64,000 bases of DNA from an uncultured Cellulophaga sp. (lineage in GTDB: Bacteria > Bacteroidota > Bacteroidia > Flavobacteriales > Flavobacteriaceae), in contig CANLOV010000006.1 of NCBI GenBank assembly GCA_947492955.1, positions 1 through 64,000 of the forward strand, read 5' to 3'. Shown one piece after another: positions 25,331-34,075 of this stretch. The translations under genes were made by a program, and so were the position numbers. Every line of letters starts with the position of its first letter. Within the stretch, counting starts at the first letter, position 1. A model generated the notes under the pieces. It was not told where the DNA came from, searched no databases, and saw nothing but the letters and a program-made list of their open reading frames with translations.

Positions 25331-26674
25331 TTAAAATGTATCATCTTCCATATACTCTCTCATTTTTTTTGCCTCCCAATTTTTACCTAAAAAAGGATTA
25401 TAATCGTAAGCTTGAAAACCATGCGCTAAAACTCCAAAACCCCATCCTAGAGCGGGAAAAATAGCCCAAGGAAAGCTTGTAGTATTGTAATTAAGAATTG
25501 CTAAAAATGGAATTATAATACAATAAGACAAAAGGTTCATGTAAAAACCTTTTATTTTCTCTACTTTTTCCTTTGCCCTCTCATAACGCTTATCATCTAA
25601 ATAATTTTGTTGCGTTTGTATAACAGAGACTTGCTTTGTTAACATCGGCAGTTCTATATTAAAATGTGAGGCTGTTTTATTAATTATTACTTCTCTATTA
25701 GATAAAATAGAGTAACGCTGTTGTATATTGGTAAGTCCTACTCCACTACTCTTTTTTACCACCTGTTTTTCTTGTAAGTTGTTTGTAACGCAAAGCATAC
25801 CATCTTTTTCATATACTTTTATATGTAAAGGTCTAGTTGCTGTAACCACATTATGCTTTACTGCATTTTCTAACAACAACTGCAGTGACAAGGGCACTAT
25901 CTTAGCTTCCGAATTGGTACTTTTCTCAGGGATATTAAACACAATACTATCCTCAAAACGCATTTTTAATAAACGAACATAAGTTTTTGCAAATTGTAAT
26001 TCTTCATCTACTGTTACTAAATCTTTATTTTTCTGTTCTAAAACATACCTGTATACTTTAGATAGTGATGTGGTAAACTTTTGAGCTTGGTAAGGATCTT
26101 CCTCTATTAAACTAGTTAAAACATTTAAACTATTAAATAAAAAGTGAGGATCTAATTGGTTTTTAAGGGCATCGAACTTAGCAGAAGCTGTCCCTGCTAT
26201 TATTTTTTGCTCTTGTATTTTACCTTCTTGCTTCCTTTTATAATACCATATTAGATGAAGAATTAATGTAACTACTATAGAAATTAATAATGATAACAAA
26301 AAATCATCTAAATGATCTGGTTCTCCTTCTATGTATTCTTTAAAAGGTATTTTATAAATTCCTACTAACAAAATAATTCTTGCAATAAAAATTCCAATTA
26401 TTGAAACAATAACGTTTCCAAAAATTAAAAGTAAAAATCGTTTTATAGTAAATAATGATTCTTTGTATTTTGAACGTGCATATAGAAACCAATACATGTT
26501 TACTATATACAAAATAACGGTAAAAAGCATGTTTTGATAAAACATTCTCCAAGCACGCATATATGTAAAACCATTATTAAACTGCCCTGAAAAATAATAT
26601 ATAACCAATAAGACTAGAAATATTGATACTCCTACTATAAAAGACCATAACAGGTGTTTTCTAAATTGTTTCAT
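25331..26674 (-). CDS. LytS-type sensor histidine kinase with C-terminal 2TM domain
   Basis: A 447-residue membrane kinase. About four N-terminal helices (9-30, 45-66, 80-107, 124-145) precede a His_kinase domain with H177 in QLDPHFLFNSLN, an ATPase domain with the N box LLLENAVKHN (266-275) and G box GVGLTNI (311-317). After a short linker, residues ~364-443 form a complete 2TM domain (YERAKEKVEKIKGFY, two helices, NPFLGKNWEAKKMREYMEDD), closely resembling the five separate 2TM proteins downstream. The catalytic core is thus tethered to the membrane at both ends. It should phosphorylate the LytTR regulator at 22798. No periplasmic sensor domain is visible, so the stimulus may be sensed in the membrane. 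Confidence 0.94.
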   Translation of the reverse strand: MKQFRKHLLWSFIVGVSIFLVLLVIYYFSGQFNNGFTYMRAWRMFYQNMLFTVILYIVNMYWFLYARSKYKESLFTIKRFLLLIFGNVIVSIIGIFIARIILLVGIYKIPFKEYIEGEPDHLDDFLLSLLISIVVTLILHLIWYYKRKQEGKIQEQKIIAGTASAKFDALKNQLDPHFLFNSLNVLTSLIEEDPYQAQKFTTSLSKVYRYVLEQKNKDLVTVDEELQFAKTYVRLLKMRFEDSIVFNIPEKSTNSEAKIVPLSLQLLLENAVKHNVVTATRPLHIKVYEKDGMLCVTNNLQEKQVVKKSSGVGLTNIQQRYSILSNREVIINKTASHFNIELPMLTKQVSVIQTQQNYLDDKRYERAKEKVEKIKGFYMNLLSYCIIIPFLAILNYNTTSFPWAIFPALGWGFGVLAHGFQAYDYNPFLGKNWEAKKMREYMEDDTF

Positions 26675-26835
26675 TTAATTTTGTTTATTAGCTAACTTTT
26701 TAAGCTATTATAATTTGTTGCTATAAATTACGTTTACAATTTACCAAACAAATTTCATCTTTACATTTTATACTATAAAATAAAGAATACCGAATTGTAA
26801 TATACTATAGATAAACTGTATTTTAATAAAACCAA

Positions 26836-27969
26836 ATGACCAAAAACGAAAGATTAAAAATAGGAGAAGGAAAAATTAGTGGTTATTTATCTATCTTCTT
26901 AGCCATATTAGCATTTGGAGCAGTTATTTGTGCTTATTTCCCTGAGGTATTTACTACAGCAGATTTTAGAGCCTTATACAAACCTAACTATGTTAAATGG
27001 ACGCTCTTAATTGTGCTTAGCCTTTCTTTTGGTTTTGCTATAACAAGTTTTATTTTAAGCAAAAAAAGTAAATATGGTTTTATAGCTACATTAATTTTAG
27101 CCGCAACTATTTTTCTTGCCACGGGTTTACCCGAAACGCAAACTATAGAACCCAAAGCTTTTTCTATTGGATTAGATTGGTTACTATTAGACATTTTAAT
27201 ATCTACCGTAATTTTTATTCCTATAGAATTATTTTTACCTAAACGAGAAAGTCAATCTAAATTTCATGAAGAATGGCGAACAGATTTAGTTTATTTTGTA
27301 ATAAGCCATTTACTTATCCAAGTTACAGGTGTTTTAGTACAGTTACCTGCCACTTTTGCTTTTAAAAGTATTGGATTAGAAGGTTTCCATGAAACAATAC
27401 AAGGAATACACTTTATACCTCAACTCTTTTTAGCCTTATTAGTTTCCGACTTGTTTCAATATGCTGGTCATTATATTTTTCATAAAGTACCTTACCTATG
27501 GCGTTTTCATTCCGTACACCATTCTACCAAACATCTAGATTGGATGGCTGGTTCTAGAACACATTTTATAGACTTAATAGCTGTACGCTCTATATCCTTT
27601 ATTCCCATTTATATTTTTGGATTTAGCTATACTGTTTTTGCTTCTTATATTGTAATTGTTTCTTTCCAAGCCGTATTAGCACACTCTAATACTAGAATAA
27701 ATTTTGGATGGTTTAAATACATTTTTGTAACACCGCAATACCACCATTGGCATCATTCTGACAACCCTGCTGCCTATGATAAAAATTTTGCCATTCATTT
27801 TCCTTTTATAGATATGATTTTTGGCACTTATTACCCAATGGGAAAAACTTGGCCAGAGAGCACAGGATTAGGAGAAGTTGTTATTCCTAAAGGGTTTGTT
27901 AGGCAATTTATATATGCCTTTCGTAATCCTAATAAAAATAAAGAATTAGAAAACCCAAGCAAACGTTAG
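26836..27969 (+). CDS. Sterol desaturase / fatty acid hydroxylase family protein
   Basis: A 377-residue integral membrane di-iron oxygenase. The histidine clusters are present: HYIFHKVPYLWRFHSVHHS, HFIDL, and PQYHHWHHSD (all in about 215-315). An N-terminal segment of ~100 residues adds three helices. The family hydroxylates or desaturates lipids; bacterial members act on fatty acyl chains, carotenoids or ether lipids, and the substrate here cannot be told. It is monocistronic, with an Lrp/AsnC remnant convergent at its end. Confidence 0.88.
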   Translation: MTKNERLKIGEGKISGYLSIFLAILAFGAVICAYFPEVFTTADFRALYKPNYVKWTLLIVLSLSFGFAITSFILSKKSKYGFIATLILAATIFLATGLPETQTIEPKAFSIGLDWLLLDILISTVIFIPIELFLPKRESQSKFHEEWRTDLVYFVISHLLIQVTGVLVQLPATFAFKSIGLEGFHETIQGIHFIPQLFLALLVSDLFQYAGHYIFHKVPYLWRFHSVHHSTKHLDWMAGSRTHFIDLIAVRSISFIPIYIFGFSYTVFASYIVIVSFQAVLAHSNTRINFGWFKYIFVTPQYHHWHHSDNPAAYDKNFAIHFPFIDMIFGTYYPMGKTWPESTGLGEVVIPKGFVRQFIYAFRNPNKNKELENPSKR

Positions 27970-27976
27970 TGTAGAC

Positions 27977-28315
27977 TTACAGTGATACACTATATGCCTG
28001 CTTTATTGTTCCCATAACAAAAGTACTATGGGAGCTCTCTCTATTTTCTAGAGACCCCAGGTTATTAATTTTAAAACCTTGAGAATGTTTCATGCTTTTT
28101 AGCCTAAAATCGTAATCGCCAGATATATTACAGTACTGTGTTACATCTTTTAAAGACATGATATCTTTAACAAACTTGTTTCCTATCTCTTTTGTTTGTT
28201 GTTTTAAAGTAATATCACAAAAAACAATAAGATCTCTAGCTAATTTTCTTTTCTTTAAAGGGATATTACATTATAATTTAGAACATACCTCTTATATCTT
28301 AAATCAACTAATGCG
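27977..28315 (-). pseudogene. Decayed Lrp/AsnC transcriptional regulator
   Basis: The minus strand encodes the C-terminal ligand-binding half of an Lrp/AsnC regulator. An open frame from 28270 to 27977 reads KKRKLARDLIVFCDITLK, then TKEIGNKFVKDI, ISGDYDFRLK and NLGSLENRESSHSTFVMGTI, which is the characteristic RAM domain ending. There is no start codon for a full protein: the frame is closed just upstream by TAA (28271-28273). In another frame a piece reading KRYVLNYNVIS (about 28265-28300) may be the linker, implying a frameshift. The ~60-residue helix-turn-helix domain is absent and there is no room for it before the divergent gene at 28358. An ATG at 28159 could still express the last 60 residues. 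Confidence 0.8.
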
Positions 28316-28345
28316 TTGCTACTAGTTTTTTCTTAGAAATAAAGG

Positions 28346-28353
28346 TAATTTTG
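28346..28353 (+). promoter_or_regulatory. -7 box of the FAD oxidoreductase gene
   Basis: Plus-strand TAATTTTG, five bases before the ATG at 28358. The expected -33 position reads TTT instead of TTG. If active, transcription would begin at or just after the start codon. Confidence 0.45.
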
Positions 28354-28357
28354 CTGC

Positions 28358-29914
28358 ATGATAAAAACAATGCAGCTACGCGTAAAAATTAATGAAGAAT
28401 CTAAAGAAGATATTCTAAAAATAAAGGCTGCTTATTTACTACAAGTACATAAAAATGAGATTAATGCTGTAAAAGTATTGCGTAAATCTATTGATGCTCG
28501 TAAACCTAAAATTGTTTTTAATTATAAAGTAGAAATATACTTAGGAAAAGATACACCTAAAGATACTACTTATAATTTTGAATATAAAGATGTTTCTACT
28601 GCCAAAAAAGTTCATATTATTGGTTTTGGCCCTGCAGGTATGTGGGCTGCCTTGCGTTGTATAGAATTAGGTTACAAACCAATTGTTTTAGAACGCGGAA
28701 AAAATGTACGTGATCGCCGTAAAGACTTAAAAGCAATAAACCAAGACCATATTGTTGGCGAAGATTCTAATTATTGCTTTGGAGAAGGCGGAGCAGGTAC
28801 TTATTCCGATGGAAAATTATATACTAGAAGTTTAAAACGTGGTGATGTAAGAAGGGTATTCGAAAGCCTTGTTTTCCATGGTGCAACAGAACAAATATTA
28901 ATAGACGCGCATCCACATATTGGTACTAATAAATTACCGAAAATTGTACAAAACATAAGAGAAACAATTTTAAAATATGGCGGAGAAGTTCATTTTGATA
29001 GTCGTGTTGTAGATTTCACTATAAAAAACAATAAAATGCAAGCTATTCAACTCCAAAACGGACAAGAAATGCTTGCTAATAAAGTTATTTTAGCAACAGG
29101 GCACTCGGCAAGAGACATTTTTTACTTGCTACATAAAAAAGAAATAGCCTTGCAAGCAAAATCTTTTGCTATGGGCGTTCGTGTAGAACATCCGCAACAT
29201 ATTATAGATAGTATACAGTATCATTGCTCTGGAGACCGACATGAACTTTTACCTGCAGCTTCGTACAGTTTAGTGCAACAAGCTAAAAACAGAGGTGTTT
29301 ATTCTTTTTGCATGTGTCCAGGCGGATTTATAGTACCTGCTGCTACCGCAAATGGCGAAGTAGTTGTCAACGGTATGTCTCCTTCTAAGCGTAATAACTT
29401 GTTTGCCAACTCTGGAATTGTTGTAGAAATTAATGTAGATAAAGATATTCCTAAATATGAAAAACATGGCGTATTAAAAGGTTTAGAATATCAAAAAGAT
29501 TTAGAAAGGCTGGCTTTTACGTCGGGCGGAAGAAGTCAGGTTGCACCGGCACAGCGGTTAACCGATTTTGTAGAAGGGAATTTATCTTCTAATTTAAACC
29601 CTACATCTTATCAACCTGGATTAAAATCGGCGCCAATGCATTCTCTATTACCAAAAGGTATAGGGAGTAGATTACGACAAGGCTTTACTGCTTTCGGAGA
29701 AAAAATGAAAGGCTATTACACAACTGAAGCTAATATTATTGGTGTGGAATCTAGAACATCATCTCCTGTTAATATTCCTAGAAAAGAAAATTTAGAACAC
29801 CCAGAAATTGAAGGTTTGTTTCCTTGTGGCGAAGGTGGCGGTTATGCAGGCGGAATTATATCTGCTGCTATGGATGGAGAGCGTTGTGCAGAAGCAGCTG
29901 TAGCAAACTTATAA
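28358..29914 (+). CDS. FAD-dependent oxidoreductase (COG2509-like)
   Basis: A 518-residue flavoprotein of uncharacterised reaction. Residues 1-80 form the N-terminal domain usual in this group (MQLRVKINEES); GFGPAG (89-94) is the dinucleotide-binding loop; EGGAGTYSDGKLYTR, the ATGHSARD motif and the C-terminal GEGGGYAGGI that closes the flavin site are all present. It is a widespread housekeeping-type protein without a known substrate. The ATG at 28358 gives the normal family N terminus; a second ATG at 28370 would remove only four residues. rluF follows after 35 bases. Confidence 0.9.
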   Translation: MIKTMQLRVKINEESKEDILKIKAAYLLQVHKNEINAVKVLRKSIDARKPKIVFNYKVEIYLGKDTPKDTTYNFEYKDVSTAKKVHIIGFGPAGMWAALRCIELGYKPIVLERGKNVRDRRKDLKAINQDHIVGEDSNYCFGEGGAGTYSDGKLYTRSLKRGDVRRVFESLVFHGATEQILIDAHPHIGTNKLPKIVQNIRETILKYGGEVHFDSRVVDFTIKNNKMQAIQLQNGQEMLANKVILATGHSARDIFYLLHKKEIALQAKSFAMGVRVEHPQHIIDSIQYHCSGDRHELLPAASYSLVQQAKNRGVYSFCMCPGGFIVPAATANGEVVVNGMSPSKRNNLFANSGIVVEINVDKDIPKYEKHGVLKGLEYQKDLERLAFTSGGRSQVAPAQRLTDFVEGNLSSNLNPTSYQPGLKSAPMHSLLPKGIGSRLRQGFTAFGEKMKGYYTTEANIIGVESRTSSPVNIPRKENLEHPEIEGLFPCGEGGGYAGGIISAAMDGERCAEAAVANL

Positions 29915-29949
29915 AATAAATTTAGACGTTGTAAAAGATATCAACATAA

Positions 29950-30681
29950 ATGGAAGAAAAACAATTAACCAGAATTAATAAGTATTTAAGCGAAGTAGGC
30001 TTTTGCTCCCGTAGAGCCGCAGATAAACTTATAGACCAAGGTAGAGTTACTATTAATGGTGTTGTACCAGAAATGGGAACTAAAATTGCTCTTGGTGATG
30101 AAGTTAGAGTTGATGGAGAATTAATTGCTGCTCCAAAAGAAAAACCTGTTTATATTGCTTTTAATAAGCCTATTGGTATTGTTTGTACTACAGACACCAA
30201 AGTAGAGAAAGATAATATTATAGATTACATAAATTACCCAAAGCGTATCTTCCCAATTGGAAGGCTAGATAAACCTAGTGAAGGGCTTATTTTACTAACA
30301 AGTGATGGTGATATCGTTAATAAAATATTACGTGCAAGAAACAATCACGAAAAAGAATATCTGGTAACAGTAAATAAACCTATAACTAAAGAATTTATAA
30401 AAGAAATGGGAAATGGAATTCCTATTCTAGATACTGTAACCCGTAAATGCCATGTAGAACAAACCAGTAAATACGGTTTTAAAATTATACTTACACAAGG
30501 TTTAAACAGGCAAATTCGTAGAATGTGCGAGTATTTAGAATACAAAGTAGTTTCTTTAAAGCGTTTACGTATAATGAATATAAGCTTAGATACTCCTGTA
30601 GGAGAATGGCGCTATCTTACAGATGCAGAATTAAAAGAAATTAATAGATTGGTTTCTGAATCTTCTAAAACACACGAATAA
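29950..30681 (+). CDS. rluF: 23S rRNA pseudouridine-2604 synthase
   Basis: A 243-residue RsuA/RluF-type pseudouridine synthase. An S4 RNA-binding domain ([20 protein letters not shown], about 8-27) precedes the catalytic domain with D107 in [13 protein letters not shown] and the [13 protein letters not shown] motif. The overall sequence best fits the RluF group, which modifies U2604 of 23S rRNA; closely related RluB or RsuA specificity cannot be excluded. It lies 35 bases after the FAD oxidoreductase and 57 bases before oxyR. Confidence 0.9.
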   Translation: MEEKQLTRINKYLSEVGFCSRRAADKLIDQGRVTINGVVPEMGTKIALGDEVRVDGELIAAPKEKPVYIAFNKPIGIVCTTDTKVEKDNIIDYINYPKRIFPIGRLDKPSEGLILLTSDGDIVNKILRARNNHEKEYLVTVNKPITKEFIKEMGNGIPILDTVTRKCHVEQTSKYGFKIILTQGLNRQIRRMCEYLEYKVVSLKRLRIMNISLDTPVGEWRYLTDAELKEINRLVSESSKTHE

Positions 30682-30738
30682 GATTTAATACTATTTTGAT
30701 TATAGTTTCCTTAATTTTACTTTACTAAAATACTAGCA

Positions 30739-31677
30739 ATGACAATTACCCAATTACAATATGTATTAGCAGTAGCAGAATATAAAAACTTTACACTTGC
30801 GGCAGAGAAGAGTTTTGTTACACAACCTACACTTAGTATGCAAGTACAAAAATTAGAAGATGAGTTAGATGTTTTAATTTTTGACCGTAGTAAAAAGCCT
30901 ATTTCTATTACACAAGTAGGATTAAAAATTGTTGAACAAGCAAAAAACATTGTAAACGAAGCTAGTAGAATTAAAGATATTGTTGATCAAGAAAAAGGAT
31001 TTATTGGTGGTGAGTTTACCTTAGGTATAATACCCACAATAATGCCAACATTATTACCAATGTTTTTAAAAACATTTATAAAAAAGTACCCTAAAGTAAA
31101 CCTTATTATAAAAGAACAAAATACAGAAAGTTTAATACGAAATATACAAGACGGACATATAGATGCTGGCATTGCCGCTACTCCATTAGAAATTGAGTTT
31201 ATTAAGGAACGCCCTTTATATTACGAACCTTTTGTTGGCTACGTGCCTAAAAGCCATAAACTTTCTTCTCTAGAAAAACTTAACCCAGAAGATTTAGATA
31301 TTAATGATGTTTTACTTTTAAAAGACGGACATTGTTTTAGAGATGGTATTTTTAACATTTGTAATTCTTCTAAAAATTACAACGAAGACCATTTTCAACT
31401 ACAAAGTGGTAGTTTTGAAACACTTATAAATTTATCTAACGAAGGTTTAGGCATGACGCTACTTCCTTATTTAAATACACTAGAATTAGATGACACAAAG
31501 AAAGAACATCTTAAATATTTTAATAAACCTTCACCTGCAAGAGAAGTGAGCCTTATTTACCATAAAAACGAACTTAAATTACAAATTACAGAAGCATTAA
31601 AAGATGTTATAGCCAGCGTTGTTAGAGGCGCAATAGCGTTCCAAGATGTAAAAATTATAAGCCCTATAAATAAGTAA
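30739..31677 (+). CDS. oxyR: LysR-type hydrogen peroxide regulator OxyR
   Basis: A 312-residue LysR-family activator. Residues 1-60 hold the helix-turn-helix (LAAEKSFVTQPTLSMQVQKL); the rest is the sensor domain. The two redox cysteines of OxyR are present with the right spacing, C199 and C208 in GHCFRDGIFNICN, matching the E. coli numbering. Peroxide should oxidise them to a disulfide and switch on catalase and peroxiredoxin genes; none of those is adjacent. It ends in a strong terminator. Confidence 0.93.
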   Translation: MTITQLQYVLAVAEYKNFTLAAEKSFVTQPTLSMQVQKLEDELDVLIFDRSKKPISITQVGLKIVEQAKNIVNEASRIKDIVDQEKGFIGGEFTLGIIPTIMPTLLPMFLKTFIKKYPKVNLIIKEQNTESLIRNIQDGHIDAGIAATPLEIEFIKERPLYYEPFVGYVPKSHKLSSLEKLNPEDLDINDVLLLKDGHCFRDGIFNICNSSKNYNEDHFQLQSGSFETLINLSNEGLGMTLLPYLNTLELDDTKKEHLKYFNKPSPAREVSLIYHKNELKLQITEALKDVIASVVRGAIAFQDVKIISPINK

Positions 31678-31679
31678 TT

Positions 31680-31709
31680 AAAAAAGCCACTTTTTCAAGT
31701 GGCTTTTTT
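31680..31709. terminator. Bidirectional terminator after oxyR
   Basis: AAAAAGCCACTT and AAGTGGCTTTTT form a long stem with a short TTTC loop, between two convergent genes, three bases after the oxyR stop. Confidence 0.9.
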
Positions 31710-31710
31710 A

Positions 31711-31896
31711 TTATGCTTTTAAATAAATTAATGTTGTTTGTAATTCTGGTTTATCAGTGGTAAACTGCTGTAACCAATATTTTAATTCTTCGACCTCATT
31801 AGGTAGTAATCTAGAAATTGCTTTTTTTAGTTCCCTACTGAAAAGTCTTGAGTCAAAACTAACTTTTTGTAAGATAGTTTTTGTGTATTCCAACAT
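31711..31896 (-). CDS. Small conserved flavobacterial protein
   Basis: A 61-residue protein (65 if the upstream ATG at 31908 is used). It reads MLEYTKTILQKVSFDSRLF and then ELKKAISRLLPNEVEELKYW: a charged, all-helical protein without membrane segment or signal peptide. I recognise this N-terminal pattern as a small hypothetical family seen in many Flavobacteriia, but no function is known to me. It is convergent with oxyR and shares its terminator. Confidence 0.75.
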   Translation of the reverse strand: MLEYTKTILQKVSFDSRLFSRELKKAISRLLPNEVEELKYWLQQFTTDKPELQTTLIYLKA

Positions 31897-32033
31897 AGCT
31901 GTAGCCATATTTCAATATGTGTTTTAAATTGATTTCCTAAAGATAACAAAAAAATACACATAATATTATGTCTACTTTTGTGATATTAGCTAATTTAATG
32001 TTAAAATAGAAGAATCTTAATATATATTTAAAA

Positions 32034-33305
32034 TTGAAAATTATCTCAAACACAAGAAAAAACCTACTAATTATATCAGCATCAATTCTTTTGATAGGTT
32101 GTTCTAGCTTAAAAATAGAACATAACACTAAAGACACAATTAATACTTATTTAACAAACAATTTTTTCTCTGGCTTATTAGTTATTAACCCTAAAACTGG
32201 CGATACCATTAGCAGTTATAATAACACCAAATATTTTACCCCTGCTAGTAATGCAAAAATATTTACATTATATGTAGCACAAAAAATACTCCCTAAAAAA
32301 ACGCCTATTTTAAAATATCGTATTTATAAGGATACCACTTTTATTCATGGAACAGGGGATCCTACATTTCTACATCCATACTTTAAAGATAGTACTATAG
32401 TAAATTTTTTAAAACCTCATAAGAACATAGTGCTATCTCTAAATAATTATAGCGGCAAAAGATATGGTGCTGGTTGGGCTTGGGACGATTATGATGCTTA
32501 TTATGCTGCAGAAATTAATAGTTTTCCTATATATGGTAACATAGTAACTATTGACTCTAATAAAGTAATTCCTAATTATTTTAAAGACAGTATTTTCTTT
32601 TCTAAAACAAAAAAGAAACGAGAACGCAACAAAAACTTATTTTATATAGATAGTACTTATAAAAAGACAACAAAAATTCCCTTTATTACGCATAAATCAT
32701 TAATTAAAGAATTATTAGAAAATAGATTGGGTAAAGAAATTAAGCTAACTAATAAAACTCCACATGAGGATTATAAAACATTATATGGAATACCCACCGA
32801 CTCCTTATATAAAAGAATGATGCACGAAAGCGATAATTTTATTGCTGAACAATTATTACTAATAATTTCTTCTACCCTATCGGATACACTCAGTAGTTTT
32901 AATGCAAGAAATTATGCGCTTAAAACACTCTTTAAAGACATAAAACAAGTACCTAGGTGGGTAGATGGTTCTGGATTATCTAGATACAATCTATGTACCC
33001 CAGAATCTATTGTAGATTTATTACATAAAATATATAATGAAACTCCAAGAGAACAGTTATTTAATATTTTTCCTGCTGGTGGCGTATCTGGTACTATAAA
33101 ACATAATTTTAAAGGAAAAGTTAACCCATATATTTACGCAAAATCGGGTAGTTTAAGTAATAACTATTGTTTAAGTGGTTATTTAATAACTAAAAAAGGA
33201 GAAACACTTATTTTTAGTTTTATGAACAATCATTTTAAAGAACCAACTTCAACTATAAAAAATAAGATGGAAATAGTACTTAAGGCAATAAGAGATACTT
33301 ATTAG
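32034..33305 (+). CDS. dacB: PBP4-like D-alanyl-D-alanine carboxypeptidase (S13), lipoprotein
   Basis: A 423-residue serine peptidase of family S13, which trims the D-Ala end of peptidoglycan stems and can cut cross-links. The three active-site motifs are S72-N-A-K75 (SxxK), S266-D-N268 (SxN) and K370-S-G372 (KTG-like). An N-terminal LLIGC with C23 makes it a lipoprotein. The start is a TTG at 32034; no in-frame ATG precedes the signal sequence. It is ~50 residues shorter than typical PBP4, so the extra domain between motifs 1 and 2 is reduced. Confidence 0.87.
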   Translation: MKIISNTRKNLLIISASILLIGCSSLKIEHNTKDTINTYLTNNFFSGLLVINPKTGDTISSYNNTKYFTPASNAKIFTLYVAQKILPKKTPILKYRIYKDTTFIHGTGDPTFLHPYFKDSTIVNFLKPHKNIVLSLNNYSGKRYGAGWAWDDYDAYYAAEINSFPIYGNIVTIDSNKVIPNYFKDSIFFSKTKKKRERNKNLFYIDSTYKKTTKIPFITHKSLIKELLENRLGKEIKLTNKTPHEDYKTLYGIPTDSLYKRMMHESDNFIAEQLLLIISSTLSDTLSSFNARNYALKTLFKDIKQVPRWVDGSGLSRYNLCTPESIVDLLHKIYNETPREQLFNIFPAGGVSGTIKHNFKGKVNPYIYAKSGSLSNNYCLSGYLITKKGETLIFSFMNNHFKEPTSTIKNKMEIVLKAIRDTY

Positions 33306-33347
33306 AGTTCTAATACCCAAAAAGCTAGATGTTTTAAATAGTAAAAA

Positions 33348-33878
33348 ATGATTCGTATTTCTATACATATTCTATTTTATATCTTAATCATTTGTTTCTT
33401 TAGTAGTTGCAATCGTGAAACAAAAGAAACTATCGACATTACTAATAAAGTATTCCCAAACGGAAAACATTATACGATAGAAAAAACAAATAAAGAAACT
33501 ACATCAATAGGTATATTTTCAAAACATAATTATGGAACACACCATAGCTTTAGCTATAAACTTTCAATAGACCCTGGCAGTATTCATTGGAATGGAGGAA
33601 GTGGAGAACCCAAACATATTATTTTCTGTAAAGATACTACCTACATTCATTACCTTAAAAAGAAAAGTATAGAGCTTGCACAGACAGACTCTTTAAAGAC
33701 TAATACCGAATACACATATAAAGTACAAGATGTTTTTGAAAAACATATAGATAAACGTTATTTCTTTAATCTTTTTGGTGATGACTATTGGGTTGAAATT
33801 TTACCAGAAGAGTATGCATCTATAAAAAATTCTTGTGGTGAATTTCTAATTTCAAATGATAACGAATTATCATTATAA
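33348..33878 (+). CDS. Hypothetical lipoprotein
   Basis: A 176-residue predicted lipoprotein of unknown function. The signal sequence ends FFSSCNRE, with the lipid-bearing cysteine near residue 21. The mature part is hydrophilic with mixed beta-strand character and tyrosine-rich stretches; I recognise no domain. It is 42 bases after the PBP4-like gene and might be cotranscribed with it, but no functional link is evident. Confidence 0.7.
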   Translation: MIRISIHILFYILIICFFSSCNRETKETIDITNKVFPNGKHYTIEKTNKETTSIGIFSKHNYGTHHSFSYKLSIDPGSIHWNGGSGEPKHIIFCKDTTYIHYLKKKSIELAQTDSLKTNTEYTYKVQDVFEKHIDKRYFFNLFGDDYWVEILPEEYASIKNSCGEFLISNDNELSL

Positions 33879-34037
33879 AAACCAGTGAAGCTGTAAAAAA
33901 ATAGTATATAAATCTGCTCTGTTTATTTTTAGATAATTCTTTATAAATAATAAATTACGCTTTAACCTTGTGCTATTTTTTGCACAAAATTAAGAGCAAA
34001 TTAACTTTTCTATAAGTTTTTTAGCCTATTATTTTTC

Positions 34038-34045
34038 TACATTTG
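34038..34045 (+). promoter_or_regulatory. -7 box of the efflux operon
   Basis: Plus-strand TACATTTG, 31 bases before the ATG at 34076. The -33 region has only a T-run. Its position argues against the in-frame TTG at 34043 as a start, since that codon lies inside the box. Confidence 0.5.
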
Positions 34046-34075
34046 GTTTCAATCAATCAAACAATCCAAACAAAA

